Below are positions 50,382 through 57,803 of a stretch of 64,000 bases of DNA, in pieces. Within the stretch, counting starts at the first letter, position 1; each line of letters begins with the position of its first letter. Origin of the DNA: CAIMFV01 sp040757715 (GTDB lineage: Bacteria; Pseudomonadota; Alphaproteobacteria; Caulobacterales; Caulobacteraceae); the NCBI GenBank assembly GCA_040757715.1, contig JBFLWS010000004.1:124001-188000 (forward strand). The letters run 5' to 3'. The notes under the pieces are model-generated. The model did no database searches and was not told where the DNA came from. It saw nothing but the letters and a program-made list of their open reading frames with translations. The position numbers were made by a program, and so were the translations under genes.

Positions 50382-50593
50382 TTTCCGTCGGCGTCCAAGG
50401 TCCGCGCTTCTTCCGGCAGCATGATCGGCGCGCCGTCGCGGATCGGATAGGCGAGGCCAGCGGAGCGGCTGATCAGTTCGCCGCGCTCACGGTCGTACTC
50501 CAGGCGCCCATGGGTGACCGGACAGACGAGAATCTCCAAGAGGCGTGGGTCCACGGGGGTGGGGGTCGGGTCGGCTTCGGCGGGATTGGTCAT
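50378..50593 (-). CDS. Trm112/YcaR family small protein
   Basis: 71 residues from ATG 50593. LLEILVCPVTHGRLEYDRE and GLAYPIRDGAPIMLPEEAR match Trm112/UPF0434 proteins. Eukaryotic Trm112 activates methyltransferases and binds zinc; here only one cysteine (Cys24) remains of the CPxC and C ligands seen in YcaR, so zinc binding is unlikely. It overlaps the DUF971 gene (ATGA) and follows the LON-domain gene by 11 bases in one operon. Confidence 0.9.
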   Translation of the reverse strand: MTNPAEADPTPTPVDPRLLEILVCPVTHGRLEYDRERGELISRSAGLAYPIRDGAPIMLPEEARTLDADGK

Positions 50594-50604
50594 TGGGGTC
50601 GCTC

Positions 50605-51276
50605 CTATTGCAGCCGGTGCGGGCCATCGTCCTCGTCGCCGCCCGCCGCGTCGAAACGCAACAGAGCGATGAGGCAGGCGCGGCGCGCCTCGCCGGCATC
50701 GGCCTCGATCAGGGCCTGTTTTTCCGCAGGATTGAACGGCAAAGCCATGGACAAGCTGTCGACGAGGGTGGTCCAGGGCGCCTTGACCGCCGTATCCCAG
50801 TCGAGGCCGAGGCCCTTGCGCGCCAGATAGGCCTTCAGCGCCTGCATCAGGTCTTCGGCCTCGCTGGCCGGCCCGGCCGGCGTGCCGGACTCGACAAGAT
50901 CGGACTCGAACTCGCCGTACACCGCCCGCACTTGTCGGTAGGGCGTGGCCGACGACAGTTCCGGTCCCACCCGAAATCGGCACACGCCAGTGAGTGTGAT
51001 CAAAAACCGGCCGTCGGTGGTCTCGGCATAGCTGGTGATGCGGCCAAGACAGCCGACATTGGCGAGGGTGGGACGCGTTCGCTCACCGCCAGGGACCGTC
51101 TGCACCATGCCAATGATCCGATCGCCGGCCATGACGTCGTCCACCATGTTGAGGTAACGCGGCTCAAAGATGTTCAGCGGCAAGGATCCGCGCGGCAAGA
51201 GCAGGACGCCAGGCAGGGGGAACACCGGGATCACCAGCGGCAAGTCAGCGAGGGTTCTGTATCCGCCTGGGACCAT
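50605..51276 (-). CDS. LON peptidase substrate-binding domain protein
   Basis: 223 residues. It contains the Lon N-terminal (LAN/PUA-like) domain only: IPVFPLPGVLLLPRGSLPLNIFEPRYL, VGCLGRITSYAETTDGRFL and LTGVCRFRV. No ATPase or protease part follows. Stand-alone forms are thought to bind protein substrates, but their role is unproven. It lies four bases after the cnoX-like gene, suggesting a protein-quality-control operon. Confidence 0.92.
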   Translation of the reverse strand: MVPGGYRTLADLPLVIPVFPLPGVLLLPRGSLPLNIFEPRYLNMVDDVMAGDRIIGMVQTVPGGERTRPTLANVGCLGRITSYAETTDGRFLITLTGVCRFRVGPELSSATPYRQVRAVYGEFESDLVESGTPAGPASEAEDLMQALKAYLARKGLGLDWDTAVKAPWTTLVDSLSMALPFNPAEKQALIEADAGEARRACLIALLRFDAAGGDEDDGPHRLQ

Positions 51277-51280
51277 GGAT

Positions 51281-52207
51281 TTACGCGAACAGGATGGATG
51301 ACAGACGTCGGCGACCGGCCTTGGCCACGTCGGAATTGAGCCCGGCGGCTTCGAATACAGTGAGCAGTTGCTTACGCGCCGCCTCGTCGTTCCAGGCGCG
51401 GTCCTTCTCCAGGATCATCAGCAGCTGGTCCGCCGCCCCGGCGAAATCGCCTCGCCCGGCCAGGGCTTCGGCGTAGTCGAACCGGGCCTGATGATCGAGG
51501 GGGTCGCGGGCCAGCCGCTGCTCCAGCGCCGCGGTTTCAGAGGCGCCCTTGGCGGCGAGGGCCAGTTGCGCGCGCACGGCGACGAGTTCGGCGTCCTTGG
51601 AATCGGCAGGCGCGAGGGCCACAATCTCCTCGGCGCGGGCTATATTGCCGCCGGCGATGTAGCAGCGGGCGAGGCCGGCGATGGCTTTCGGGTTCTTCTG
51701 ATCAAGCTGCAGCGCCTGGGCGTAGCCTTGCGCCGCGCCGCCGAGATCGCCCATGGCCGCGGATTCCGCCGCCTGGGCCAGAATCGCCTCCAGGTCTTCG
51801 TCAGCTCCGGAAGCGCCGCCGGCGAGACGGGCGATGAAGTCCCTCACCTGGCTCTCTGGCAAGGCGCCCATGAACCCGTCTACGGGCTGGCCGTCGACAA
51901 AGGCGTAGACCGCGGGAATCGACTGCACCCGCAGCTGGCCGGCGAAGCGTGGGTTCTGATCAATGTTGATCTTCACCAGGCGCACCGCGCCCTTGGCCTC
52001 GGCCACCGCCTTTTCCAGGGTGGGGGTCAGTTGTTTGCAGGGGCCGCACCAGGGGGCCCAGAAATCCACGATCACCGGCGCCTGGCGCGAGGCCTCCACC
52101 ACATCTTGCATGAAGCTGGCGTCGGTGGCCTCTTTGATGAGGCCGGCGGGTGCGGCGCCGCTGTCCAGGTCCTTGCCGTTAGCGCCGCTTTTTCCGATTC
52201 CGAACAT
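51281..52207 (-). CDS. cnoX: Thioredoxin-TPR co-chaperone CnoX (YbbN)
   Basis: 308 residues. Thioredoxin domain about 20-130 with active-site WAPWCGPCKQ (Cys54 and Cys57) and IPAVYAFVDGQPVDGF; C-terminal tetratricopeptide-like repeats follow (AAESAAMGDLGGAAQGYAQA onward). CnoX holdases protect unfolded proteins from oxidation and hand them to GroEL or DnaK. E. coli CnoX has a redox-inactive SxxC; Caulobacter CnoX is reported to be an active thioredoxin, consistent with the intact CxxC here. It probably heads the operon with the LON, Trm112 and DUF971 genes. Confidence 0.9.
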   Translation of the reverse strand: MFGIGKSGANGKDLDSGAAPAGLIKEATDASFMQDVVEASRQAPVIVDFWAPWCGPCKQLTPTLEKAVAEAKGAVRLVKINIDQNPRFAGQLRVQSIPAVYAFVDGQPVDGFMGALPESQVRDFIARLAGGASGADEDLEAILAQAAESAAMGDLGGAAQGYAQALQLDQKNPKAIAGLARCYIAGGNIARAEEIVALAPADSKDAELVAVRAQLALAAKGASETAALEQRLARDPLDHQARFDYAEALAGRGDFAGAADQLLMILEKDRAWNDEAARKQLLTVFEAAGLNSDVAKAGRRRLSSILFA

Positions 52208-52302
52208 GGCCGATCTGTCTCCTAAGCGTCCCTAACATGGTCGCCGCTTCGCCTGGGCGCAATTACGCGCGAGCGATGATCCCATCAAGCGAGGTCGGCC
52301 GC

Positions 52303-52821
52303 TCAATCAAGGTTGGCGAAGTCGATGATGACCGGCTTCCGGCCCAGCGCCTTGAGAAAGCTCAGCAAGCCGTCGCGGGACACTGCCGTGGTGGCGTCGT
52401 TGGAGAGGGGATGGAAGTTCACCAGGTCGTGGGCCATCAGGGCCGCATCGAGCACGAAGCGCACCGTCTGCTCGGGATCGTTGATCAGGGCGAAGGCGGT
52501 GACGGAGCCGGGCCGGACGCCGAGCGCCTCATAGAGCCGTTCCTCTGAGCCGAAAGACAGCCGCGCCGAGCCTAGAACCGTCGGCGCGCGCTTCAGATCG
52601 ATGCGGGATTCGGCCAGGGCGCTGATCAGCCACAGCTGGCCCTTGGCGTCCTTGAGGAACAGGTTCTTGGTGTGGCCGCCAGGTAGGTCCGCCTTGATGT
52701 CCTCGCCCTCGCCGACGCGGAACACCGGGCGGTGCTCCACGGTCCGATGCTCGATCCCGTGAGCATCGAAGAGGGCGAACAGGGTCGCGCGATCGGCGAC
52801 GATGCGTTCCGGGTCCGTCAT
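52303..52821 (-). CDS. Prolyl-tRNA editing protein ProXp-ala (YbaK/EbsC family)
   Basis: 172 residues. Hydrolyses Ala mischarged onto tRNA-Pro in trans, for organisms whose ProRS lacks an editing domain. Motifs are RTVEHRPVFRVGEGED, GGHTKNLFLKDAKG with the catalytic-type lysine, LSFGSEERLYEALGV, GSVTAFALINDPEQTV, and LVNFHPLSNDATTAV with the conserved His. Caulobacter ProXp-ala is the studied prototype. It lies three bases after pyk in the same direction, with 95 non-coding bases before the cnoX-like gene. Confidence 0.92.
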   Translation of the reverse strand: MTDPERIVADRATLFALFDAHGIEHRTVEHRPVFRVGEGEDIKADLPGGHTKNLFLKDAKGQLWLISALAESRIDLKRAPTVLGSARLSFGSEERLYEALGVRPGSVTAFALINDPEQTVRFVLDAALMAHDLVNFHPLSNDATTAVSRDGLLSFLKALGRKPVIIDFANLD

Positions 52822-52824
52822 GGG

Positions 52825-54243
52825 TCAGGCTGGCGCGTGGGCGAGGCGCAACAGGTTGGCCGAGCCCGGGGCCCCGAACGGCGTGCCCGATAGGATGAGC
52901 ACGCGGCCGCCGGGCGGGGCGAGGCCCAGAGCCACCGCCTGGCGGACGGCTTCCTCGGTAAGGCCCTCCAGTGTCGCAGGTTCGTTCGCGAGGCGGGGCT
53001 CCAGCCCCCACACCAGGCACATGCGGCGCGCCATGTCCGGATTAGGCGTCAGGGCGACCACGGCCTGCAGCGGGCGTTCGCGGGCGAGACGGCGCGCAGT
53101 GCCGCCGGTGGTCGTGTAGGCGACGAGGCAGGCGATGGAGGCGCGCTCGGCGGCGCGGTGGGCCGCAGCCACCAGGGCGTCCACGTCATCGTCCGCCAAG
53201 CCGCTCTGTTCTGCGCCCATGAGCTCGGGCCAGCGCGGGTCTTTCTCCACCCGCTCGATGATCCGGCCCATCATGGCGGCGGCCTCAATGGGATAGGCGC
53301 CGGAGGCGGTTTCGGCCGACAGCATGAGCGCGTCTGCGCCCTCATAGACCGCGTTGGCCACATCCGAGGCCTCGGCGCGGGTGGGGGTGGCTGAACCAGT
53401 CATGCTTTCCAGCATCTGGGTGGCCACCACCACCGGCACGCCGCGATTACGGGCGGCGCGCAGGATGGTTTTCTGCGCTACCGGCACCTCTTCCGGCTCC
53501 AGCTCCACGCCGAGGTCGCCGCGGGCGATCATCACCCCGTCGCAGAGGTCGAGAATCTCATCGAGCCGCTCCAGCGCCGCGGGCTTTTCGATCTTGGCCA
53601 TCACCGCTGCGCGGCCGCGCACGATCTGACGCAGTTCGGCCATGTCGGCGGGGCGCTGCACGAAGGAAAGCGCCACCCAGTCCACCCCGAGACGCAGGGC
53701 GAAAGCGAGGTCGTCGCGGTCCTTGGGGGTGAGGGCGGCCAGAGGGATGACGGCGTTGGGCACAGCCACGCCTTTGCGGTCGGAGAGCTCGGTCCCCACC
53801 CGAACCTCGACCTCCGCATGGTCCTTGCCCGCGGATAGAACCTCAAGCCGCACCTTGCCGTCGTCCACCAACAGCACCACGCCGGGCTTCAAGGCGGCGA
53901 ACAGTTCCGGATGCGGCGTCGACATGCGGGTGGCGTCGCCAGGCGTCGGGTCCATGTCGAGACGCAGGCGATGGCCCGGCGAGACGGCGATCTTGCGATC
54001 CTGAAAGGTCCCCAGGCGCAATTTGGGGCCCTGCAGGTCGGCAAGGGCGGCCAGCGGGCGCTGCACCTCGGCCTCGGCGGCGCGCACCGCAGCGAAGGCG
54101 GCGGCGTGGTCGTCGTGCGAACCGTGGCTGAAGTTCAGCCGGAACACGTCCACCCCTGCTCGCGCCAGGCGCACCACCTGGTCGGGCGCGCGGCTGGCCG
54201 GGCCCAGCGTTGCAATAATGCGCGCGCGGCGAGCTCGGATCAT
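52825..54243 (-). CDS. pyk: Pyruvate kinase
   Basis: Converts PEP and ADP to pyruvate and ATP. 472 residues. RARIIATLGPASRAPDQV and VFRLNFSHGSHDDHA open the protein. The signature KIEKPAALERLDEIL holds the catalytic lysine; MIARGDLGVELEPEEVP and ATQMLESMTGSATPTRAEASDVANA (positions about 275-300) complete the active site. The C-terminal allosteric domain is shorter than in E. coli PykF but present. It is cotranscribed with the downstream ProXp-ala gene. Confidence 0.96.
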   Translation of the reverse strand: MIRARRARIIATLGPASRAPDQVVRLARAGVDVFRLNFSHGSHDDHAAAFAAVRAAEAEVQRPLAALADLQGPKLRLGTFQDRKIAVSPGHRLRLDMDPTPGDATRMSTPHPELFAALKPGVVLLVDDGKVRLEVLSAGKDHAEVEVRVGTELSDRKGVAVPNAVIPLAALTPKDRDDLAFALRLGVDWVALSFVQRPADMAELRQIVRGRAAVMAKIEKPAALERLDEILDLCDGVMIARGDLGVELEPEEVPVAQKTILRAARNRGVPVVVATQMLESMTGSATPTRAEASDVANAVYEGADALMLSAETASGAYPIEAAAMMGRIIERVEKDPRWPELMGAEQSGLADDDVDALVAAAHRAAERASIACLVAYTTTGGTARRLARERPLQAVVALTPNPDMARRMCLVWGLEPRLANEPATLEGLTEEAVRQAVALGLAPPGGRVLILSGTPFGAPGSANLLRLAHAPA

Positions 54244-54337
54244 GGCGCAGGGGTCCTTTCGATGGTAAGACAGCGTTGTCAGTGCGGGCCCATTACTAGC
54301 GCCTCGCGCCTCTGGTTAACCCCTCTTGGCGTTCGCG

Positions 54338-55198
54338 TCAGCTGCGAAGGATGCGCCGTCGCGCGTGACACGCGCGCTTGAGCCGCTTGTCGACTTGTCC
54401 GCCAGCCTGAGCGATCGCCTCGCCGGCGGCTAGCGCCTGTTCGGCCGGGGCGCCCGCCAGGGTTTCCGACGCCAGGGTCGGAGCCGTGGCGAGATCATTG
54501 AGGGCGCCGAGTTCGTCCTGCAGCACTTGCAGATCGGCGAGCAGGCGTTTGCGCCGGCGCCGATGATTCAGGTCCATGACCGAATCGAACATCTCCAGCA
54601 CGTATCGCCAGGTCTTGGCCTTTATGCGCGCCTTGTGCCGCAGGGGCGCCGGGAGCTTGGCGAGGCCCTTGGAGGTCTTTTTGAAACGCTTGCGCTGATG
54701 GGCGAAGGCGGCGTCAGCCACGTCTGAAATCGTCGCGCCCTCAGTCGACTTAAGGGTCGGCGGCGCGCGGTCGAACAGACCGTCAGCCCGCGCAGCCTGC
54801 ACGGCGACGCCCGCGGCGGCGCGGGCTTTACGCTGAGCCTGCGCCCAGCGCCGCCGCACCCCCGCCATGGCGTTCTTTTCGACGCCGGGCGGCGCCCTGA
54901 CGAAGACCTCGGCGGCCACGTCCAGCGACCGGGCGCGACCAAGTGTTTTCGACAGCCGCCGCCAAGGTTCGACCACGCGCTCTCGCTCGGCCTTGTCAAG
55001 CAGGGTCCGAAAGCCGGTAGTCACCGCCCGGCAACGGCGGAGCGCCACACGCAAATCATGAATGTTGTCCGAGGCCGGTCGCGCGGCCGTCTCGATCGCC
55101 GCAGCCTTGGCCGCCATCTGCGCCTTCGACCATTGGCGCTGAAACATGGCGGTTGCGGCGATCCCTGGCTTTGAACGTGAATTCGATTTGGCGGACAT
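54338..55198 (-). CDS. CHAD domain protein
   Basis: 286 residues, strongly basic and alpha-helical. The conserved histidine motifs of the CHAD (conserved histidine alpha-helical) domain are visible: IHDLRVALRRCRAVTTGFR near residue 46 and HKARIKAKTWRYVLEMF, LLADLQVLQDELGALNDL further on. CHAD domains bind inorganic polyphosphate. No CYTH triphosphatase domain is fused. It is divergent from the Nramp-like gene. Confidence 0.93.
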   Translation of the reverse strand: MSAKSNSRSKPGIAATAMFQRQWSKAQMAAKAAAIETAARPASDNIHDLRVALRRCRAVTTGFRTLLDKAERERVVEPWRRLSKTLGRARSLDVAAEVFVRAPPGVEKNAMAGVRRRWAQAQRKARAAAGVAVQAARADGLFDRAPPTLKSTEGATISDVADAAFAHQRKRFKKTSKGLAKLPAPLRHKARIKAKTWRYVLEMFDSVMDLNHRRRRKRLLADLQVLQDELGALNDLATAPTLASETLAGAPAEQALAAGEAIAQAGGQVDKRLKRACHARRRILRS

Positions 55199-55261
55199 AC
55201 GTTAATGATGCCACAACAGGGGCCGCACCGCCTTGATGCAACACCAAGCCAACACAACCTT

Positions 55262-56575
55262 ATGACGCCGGAAGCGCCCGACGGAGCTCCTTCATCTGCG
55301 ACGCCGGCGGAGCTGTTGGCCGAGCCGGTCAAGGCGCTCGAAGCCCTCGGGCCGGGCCTGATCACCGGGGCGGCCGACGACGATCCCTCGGGGATCGCCA
55401 CCTATTCCCAGGCGGGGGCCCAGTTCGGCACCAGCCTCCTCTGGACCACCCTGATCTGCCTGCCGATGATGATCGCCATCCAGTCGGTGTGCGCCCAGAT
55501 CGGCCTCGCCACCGGCAAGGGTCTCGCCGCCAGCATCAAGCGTGTGTTTCCAAGGCCGGTGCTGATGGCGCTGGTGGCGCTGCTCGCGCTGGCCAACACC
55601 TTGAACGCCGCCGCCGACGTGGCGGCCATGGGCGAGACCTACGCCCTTTTGACCCCGGGACTCGATCGACGCTGGCTGGCGGTGGGGTTCGGACTAGTAT
55701 CTTTGGCCCTGCAGCTGTTCGTATCCTATCCGCGCTATGCGCGTTTTCTGAAATGGCTGACCGCCTCGCTGTTCGCCTATGTGGCGGTGGTGTTCACCAT
55801 AAAGGCGCCGTGGGGCGAGGCCTTGCGCGACACGGTGTGGCCGCGGCTCAACCTTGATCGCGATTGGTTGACCACGGTGGTGGCGCTGTTCGGCACCACC
55901 ATCAGCCCCTACCTGTTCTTCTGGCAGGCCAGCGAAGAGGTGGAGGAGATCCATAGCGACAGCGCCGTGGAGCAGCTCACCGCCGCGCCGGAACAGGCGC
56001 GCGGCCAGCTGCGGCGCATGGGCTTCGACACTGTTGTCGGCATGACCTTCTCTCAGGTGGCGGCCTTTTTCATCATCCTCACCACCGCCTCGACCTTGCA
56101 TGTTCATGGGATCACTGACGTGCGCACCGCAGCGCAGGCGGCCCAGGCGCTGCGGCCGCTCGCCGGCGATTTCACCTTCCTCCTCTTCACCCTCGGCATC
56201 ATGGGGGTCGGCCTGCTGGGCGTGCCGGTGCTGGTGGGCTCCACCGCCTACGCCCTGGCCGAGACCTTCGGTTGGCGCTCGGGCCTTGGTCTTGATGTCG
56301 GCAAGGCCAGGGCCTTCTACGGGGTGATCAGCCTCTCTATGTGCGTCTCCATAGGGTTCGGGTTCCTGCCCATCGATCCGTTCAAGGCGCTGTTCTGGTC
56401 GGCGGTGATCAATGGCGTGGTGGCCGTGCCGCTGATGGCCGTGGCCATGGTGGTGGTGTCGCGCAAGGACCTGATGGCCGGCTACATTGCCGGGCCGTGG
56501 CAGAGGTTCTGGGGCTGGGCGGCCACCGGTGTCATGGGCGTCGCGGCTGCGGCCATGATCGCCACCTCGTTCTGA
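55262..56575 (+). CDS. Nramp-superfamily transporter with atypical metal motifs
   Basis: About 437 residues from ATG 55262, preferred over ATG 55205 because the upstream codons lack the GC-rich third positions of coding DNA here. About eleven membrane segments. The first segment has GPGLITGAADDDPSGIATYSQ: the canonical DPGN is replaced by DPSG. The sixth has LFGTTISPYLFFWQASEE, lacking the MPH metal-binding Met-His. It is therefore unlikely to be a classical Mn2+/Fe2+ Nramp; Mg2+ or another substrate is possible. Confidence 0.85.
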   Translation: MTPEAPDGAPSSATPAELLAEPVKALEALGPGLITGAADDDPSGIATYSQAGAQFGTSLLWTTLICLPMMIAIQSVCAQIGLATGKGLAASIKRVFPRPVLMALVALLALANTLNAAADVAAMGETYALLTPGLDRRWLAVGFGLVSLALQLFVSYPRYARFLKWLTASLFAYVAVVFTIKAPWGEALRDTVWPRLNLDRDWLTTVVALFGTTISPYLFFWQASEEVEEIHSDSAVEQLTAAPEQARGQLRRMGFDTVVGMTFSQVAAFFIILTTASTLHVHGITDVRTAAQAAQALRPLAGDFTFLLFTLGIMGVGLLGVPVLVGSTAYALAETFGWRSGLGLDVGKARAFYGVISLSMCVSIGFGFLPIDPFKALFWSAVINGVVAVPLMAVAMVVVSRKDLMAGYIAGPWQRFWGWAATGVMGVAAAAMIATSF

Positions 56576-56582
56576 ACTCTTT

Positions 56583-57047
56583 TCAGATCGGCAGGGCGGG
56601 GGTCCACTTGATCCGCTCCATGGCGAAGCTGGAGCTGACGTCGGCTAGAGGCGCCACCTGGATCAGGGTCTTGTAGAAGGCGTCATAGGCGGCGATGTCC
56701 TTGACGATCACCTTGAGGAGATAGTCCGCCTCTCCGGCCAGGCGGAAAAACTCCACCACCTGGGGCAGGGCTGCGACGCCGGCGCCAAAGGCCTCCAGCC
56801 ATTCGGCGTCATGGCGATTGGTGCGCACGGTGACGAAGACGGTGAGACTGAGGCCCAGCTTGTCCTGATCCAGCAGCACGGCTCGTCCGCGGATCACCCC
56901 TTCGGCCTCCAGCCGCTTCAGGCGCTTCCAACAGGGGGTTTGCGACAGCCCCACCCGCTCGGCCAGCTCGGCGATGGACAGGCCAGCGTCGCCCTGCACG
57001 AGGCGGAGGATCTTCAGATCCACGGAATCGAGAACAATATTTTCCAT
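56583..57047 (-). CDS. Lrp/AsnC family transcriptional regulator
   Basis: 154 residues from ATG 57047. HTH LSIAELAERVGLSQTPCWKRL lies near residues 20-40 and the RAM/AsnC effector domain from about 65 (LTVFVTVRTNRHDAEWLEAF, FRLAGEADYLLKVIVKD). The frame extends upstream to 57140 through an arginine-poor hydrophobic stretch that is not conserved. Such regulators respond to amino acids; the target is unknown. It is convergent with the Nramp-like gene and divergent from the DUF6356 gene. Confidence 0.93.
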   Translation of the reverse strand: MENIVLDSVDLKILRLVQGDAGLSIAELAERVGLSQTPCWKRLKRLEAEGVIRGRAVLLDQDKLGLSLTVFVTVRTNRHDAEWLEAFGAGVAALPQVVEFFRLAGEADYLLKVIVKDIAAYDAFYKTLIQVAPLADVSSSFAMERIKWTPALPI

Positions 57048-57172
57048 TATCGCGCCCCCGAAAAACGCCATTCTACAAACCCACGCGACGACCACCAAGA
57101 TCGCTAATGCTTTTCTTAGCGGCGCGCCTAGGCTCCTCAAGCGCGGCCGAGGTTGGCCGGGAGAGCTTCGCC

Positions 57173-57412
57173 ATGACCAATCCGTTCACCGACCATCCCA
57201 ACGCCGTGGGCGAGTCCTACGTCGAGCATCTGGGCCAGGCTACGGGCATCGGCTTCGCCATGGTGGCCGGCGGCTTCGCCTGTCTGATCCATGGTCTCCT
57301 GCCGTTCCTGTTCGTGAAGACCGGCACCAGCGTGATCCTCGGCCTGTCGGAAAAGTGCGCCCAGCGCCGCCGGCTGATGGCCGCCGCCGAGGCTTCCGCG
57401 CGGGTGGCGTAA
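57173..57412 (+). CDS. Small DUF6356-like membrane protein
   Basis: 79 residues from ATG 57173. NPFTDHPNAVGESYVEHLG leads a single amphipathic/membrane stretch GFAMVAGGFACLIHGLLPFLF and a basic tail. I associate this pattern with alphaproteobacterial DUF6356 proteins from memory; function is unknown. Its frame is open to 57107 but conservation starts at 57173. It precedes the cobalamin riboswitch and is not part of that operon. Confidence 0.8.
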   Translation: MTNPFTDHPNAVGESYVEHLGQATGIGFAMVAGGFACLIHGLLPFLFVKTGTSVILGLSEKCAQRRRLMAAAEASARVA

Positions 57413-57471
57413 ATTCCCCCGTGCGGGCCTGTGGGATTGACCCTGCCCCGGTCTGGGTGTAGCCGCGCCGT

Positions 57472-57645
57472 CGTGTCAGGTTCCCATTGGGGATCAAAAG
57501 GGAACTCGGGTGCGACGCCCGGGCTGCCCCCGCAACTGTATGTGGCGAGCGCCGTCTCACAAAGCCACTGACCCTTTCAAGGGTCGGGAAGGCGAGGCTG
57601 ACGCCCTGACCCACAAGCCAGGAGACCTGCCTGACGCGGTCGTCC
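57472..57645 (+). promoter_or_regulatory. Cobalamin (AdoCbl) riboswitch
   Basis: The hallmarks are visible in order: AGGTTCCCATTGGGGATCAA with GGGAACTCGGGTG, GGGCTGCCCCCGCAACTGTA, AAGCCACTGACCCTTTC with GGGTCGGGAAGGC, and the B12 box CACAAGCCAGGAGACCTGCC (57612-57631). A possible promoter, TTGACC-N17-TAGCCG, precedes it at 57437-57465. The 158 bases from here to btuB contain GGACCCGT (57704-57711) and ACGGGTCC (57764-57771), candidates for the expression platform. B12 binding should repress the btu operon. Confidence 0.95.
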
Positions 57646-57803
57646 TTCGATCGGCCGGGGTGCGCCGAGCGAAACGGATCTTCCGGCGTGACGACGCTGT
57701 GCTGGACCCGTTTTAGGCGGCGCCGGCGGAGCGGCGCGTCCCGCCTCCCGGCTTCCTCCCGACACGGGTCCGTTGAACCCGTTGTCCAGAGGAGATCCGG
57801 ACC

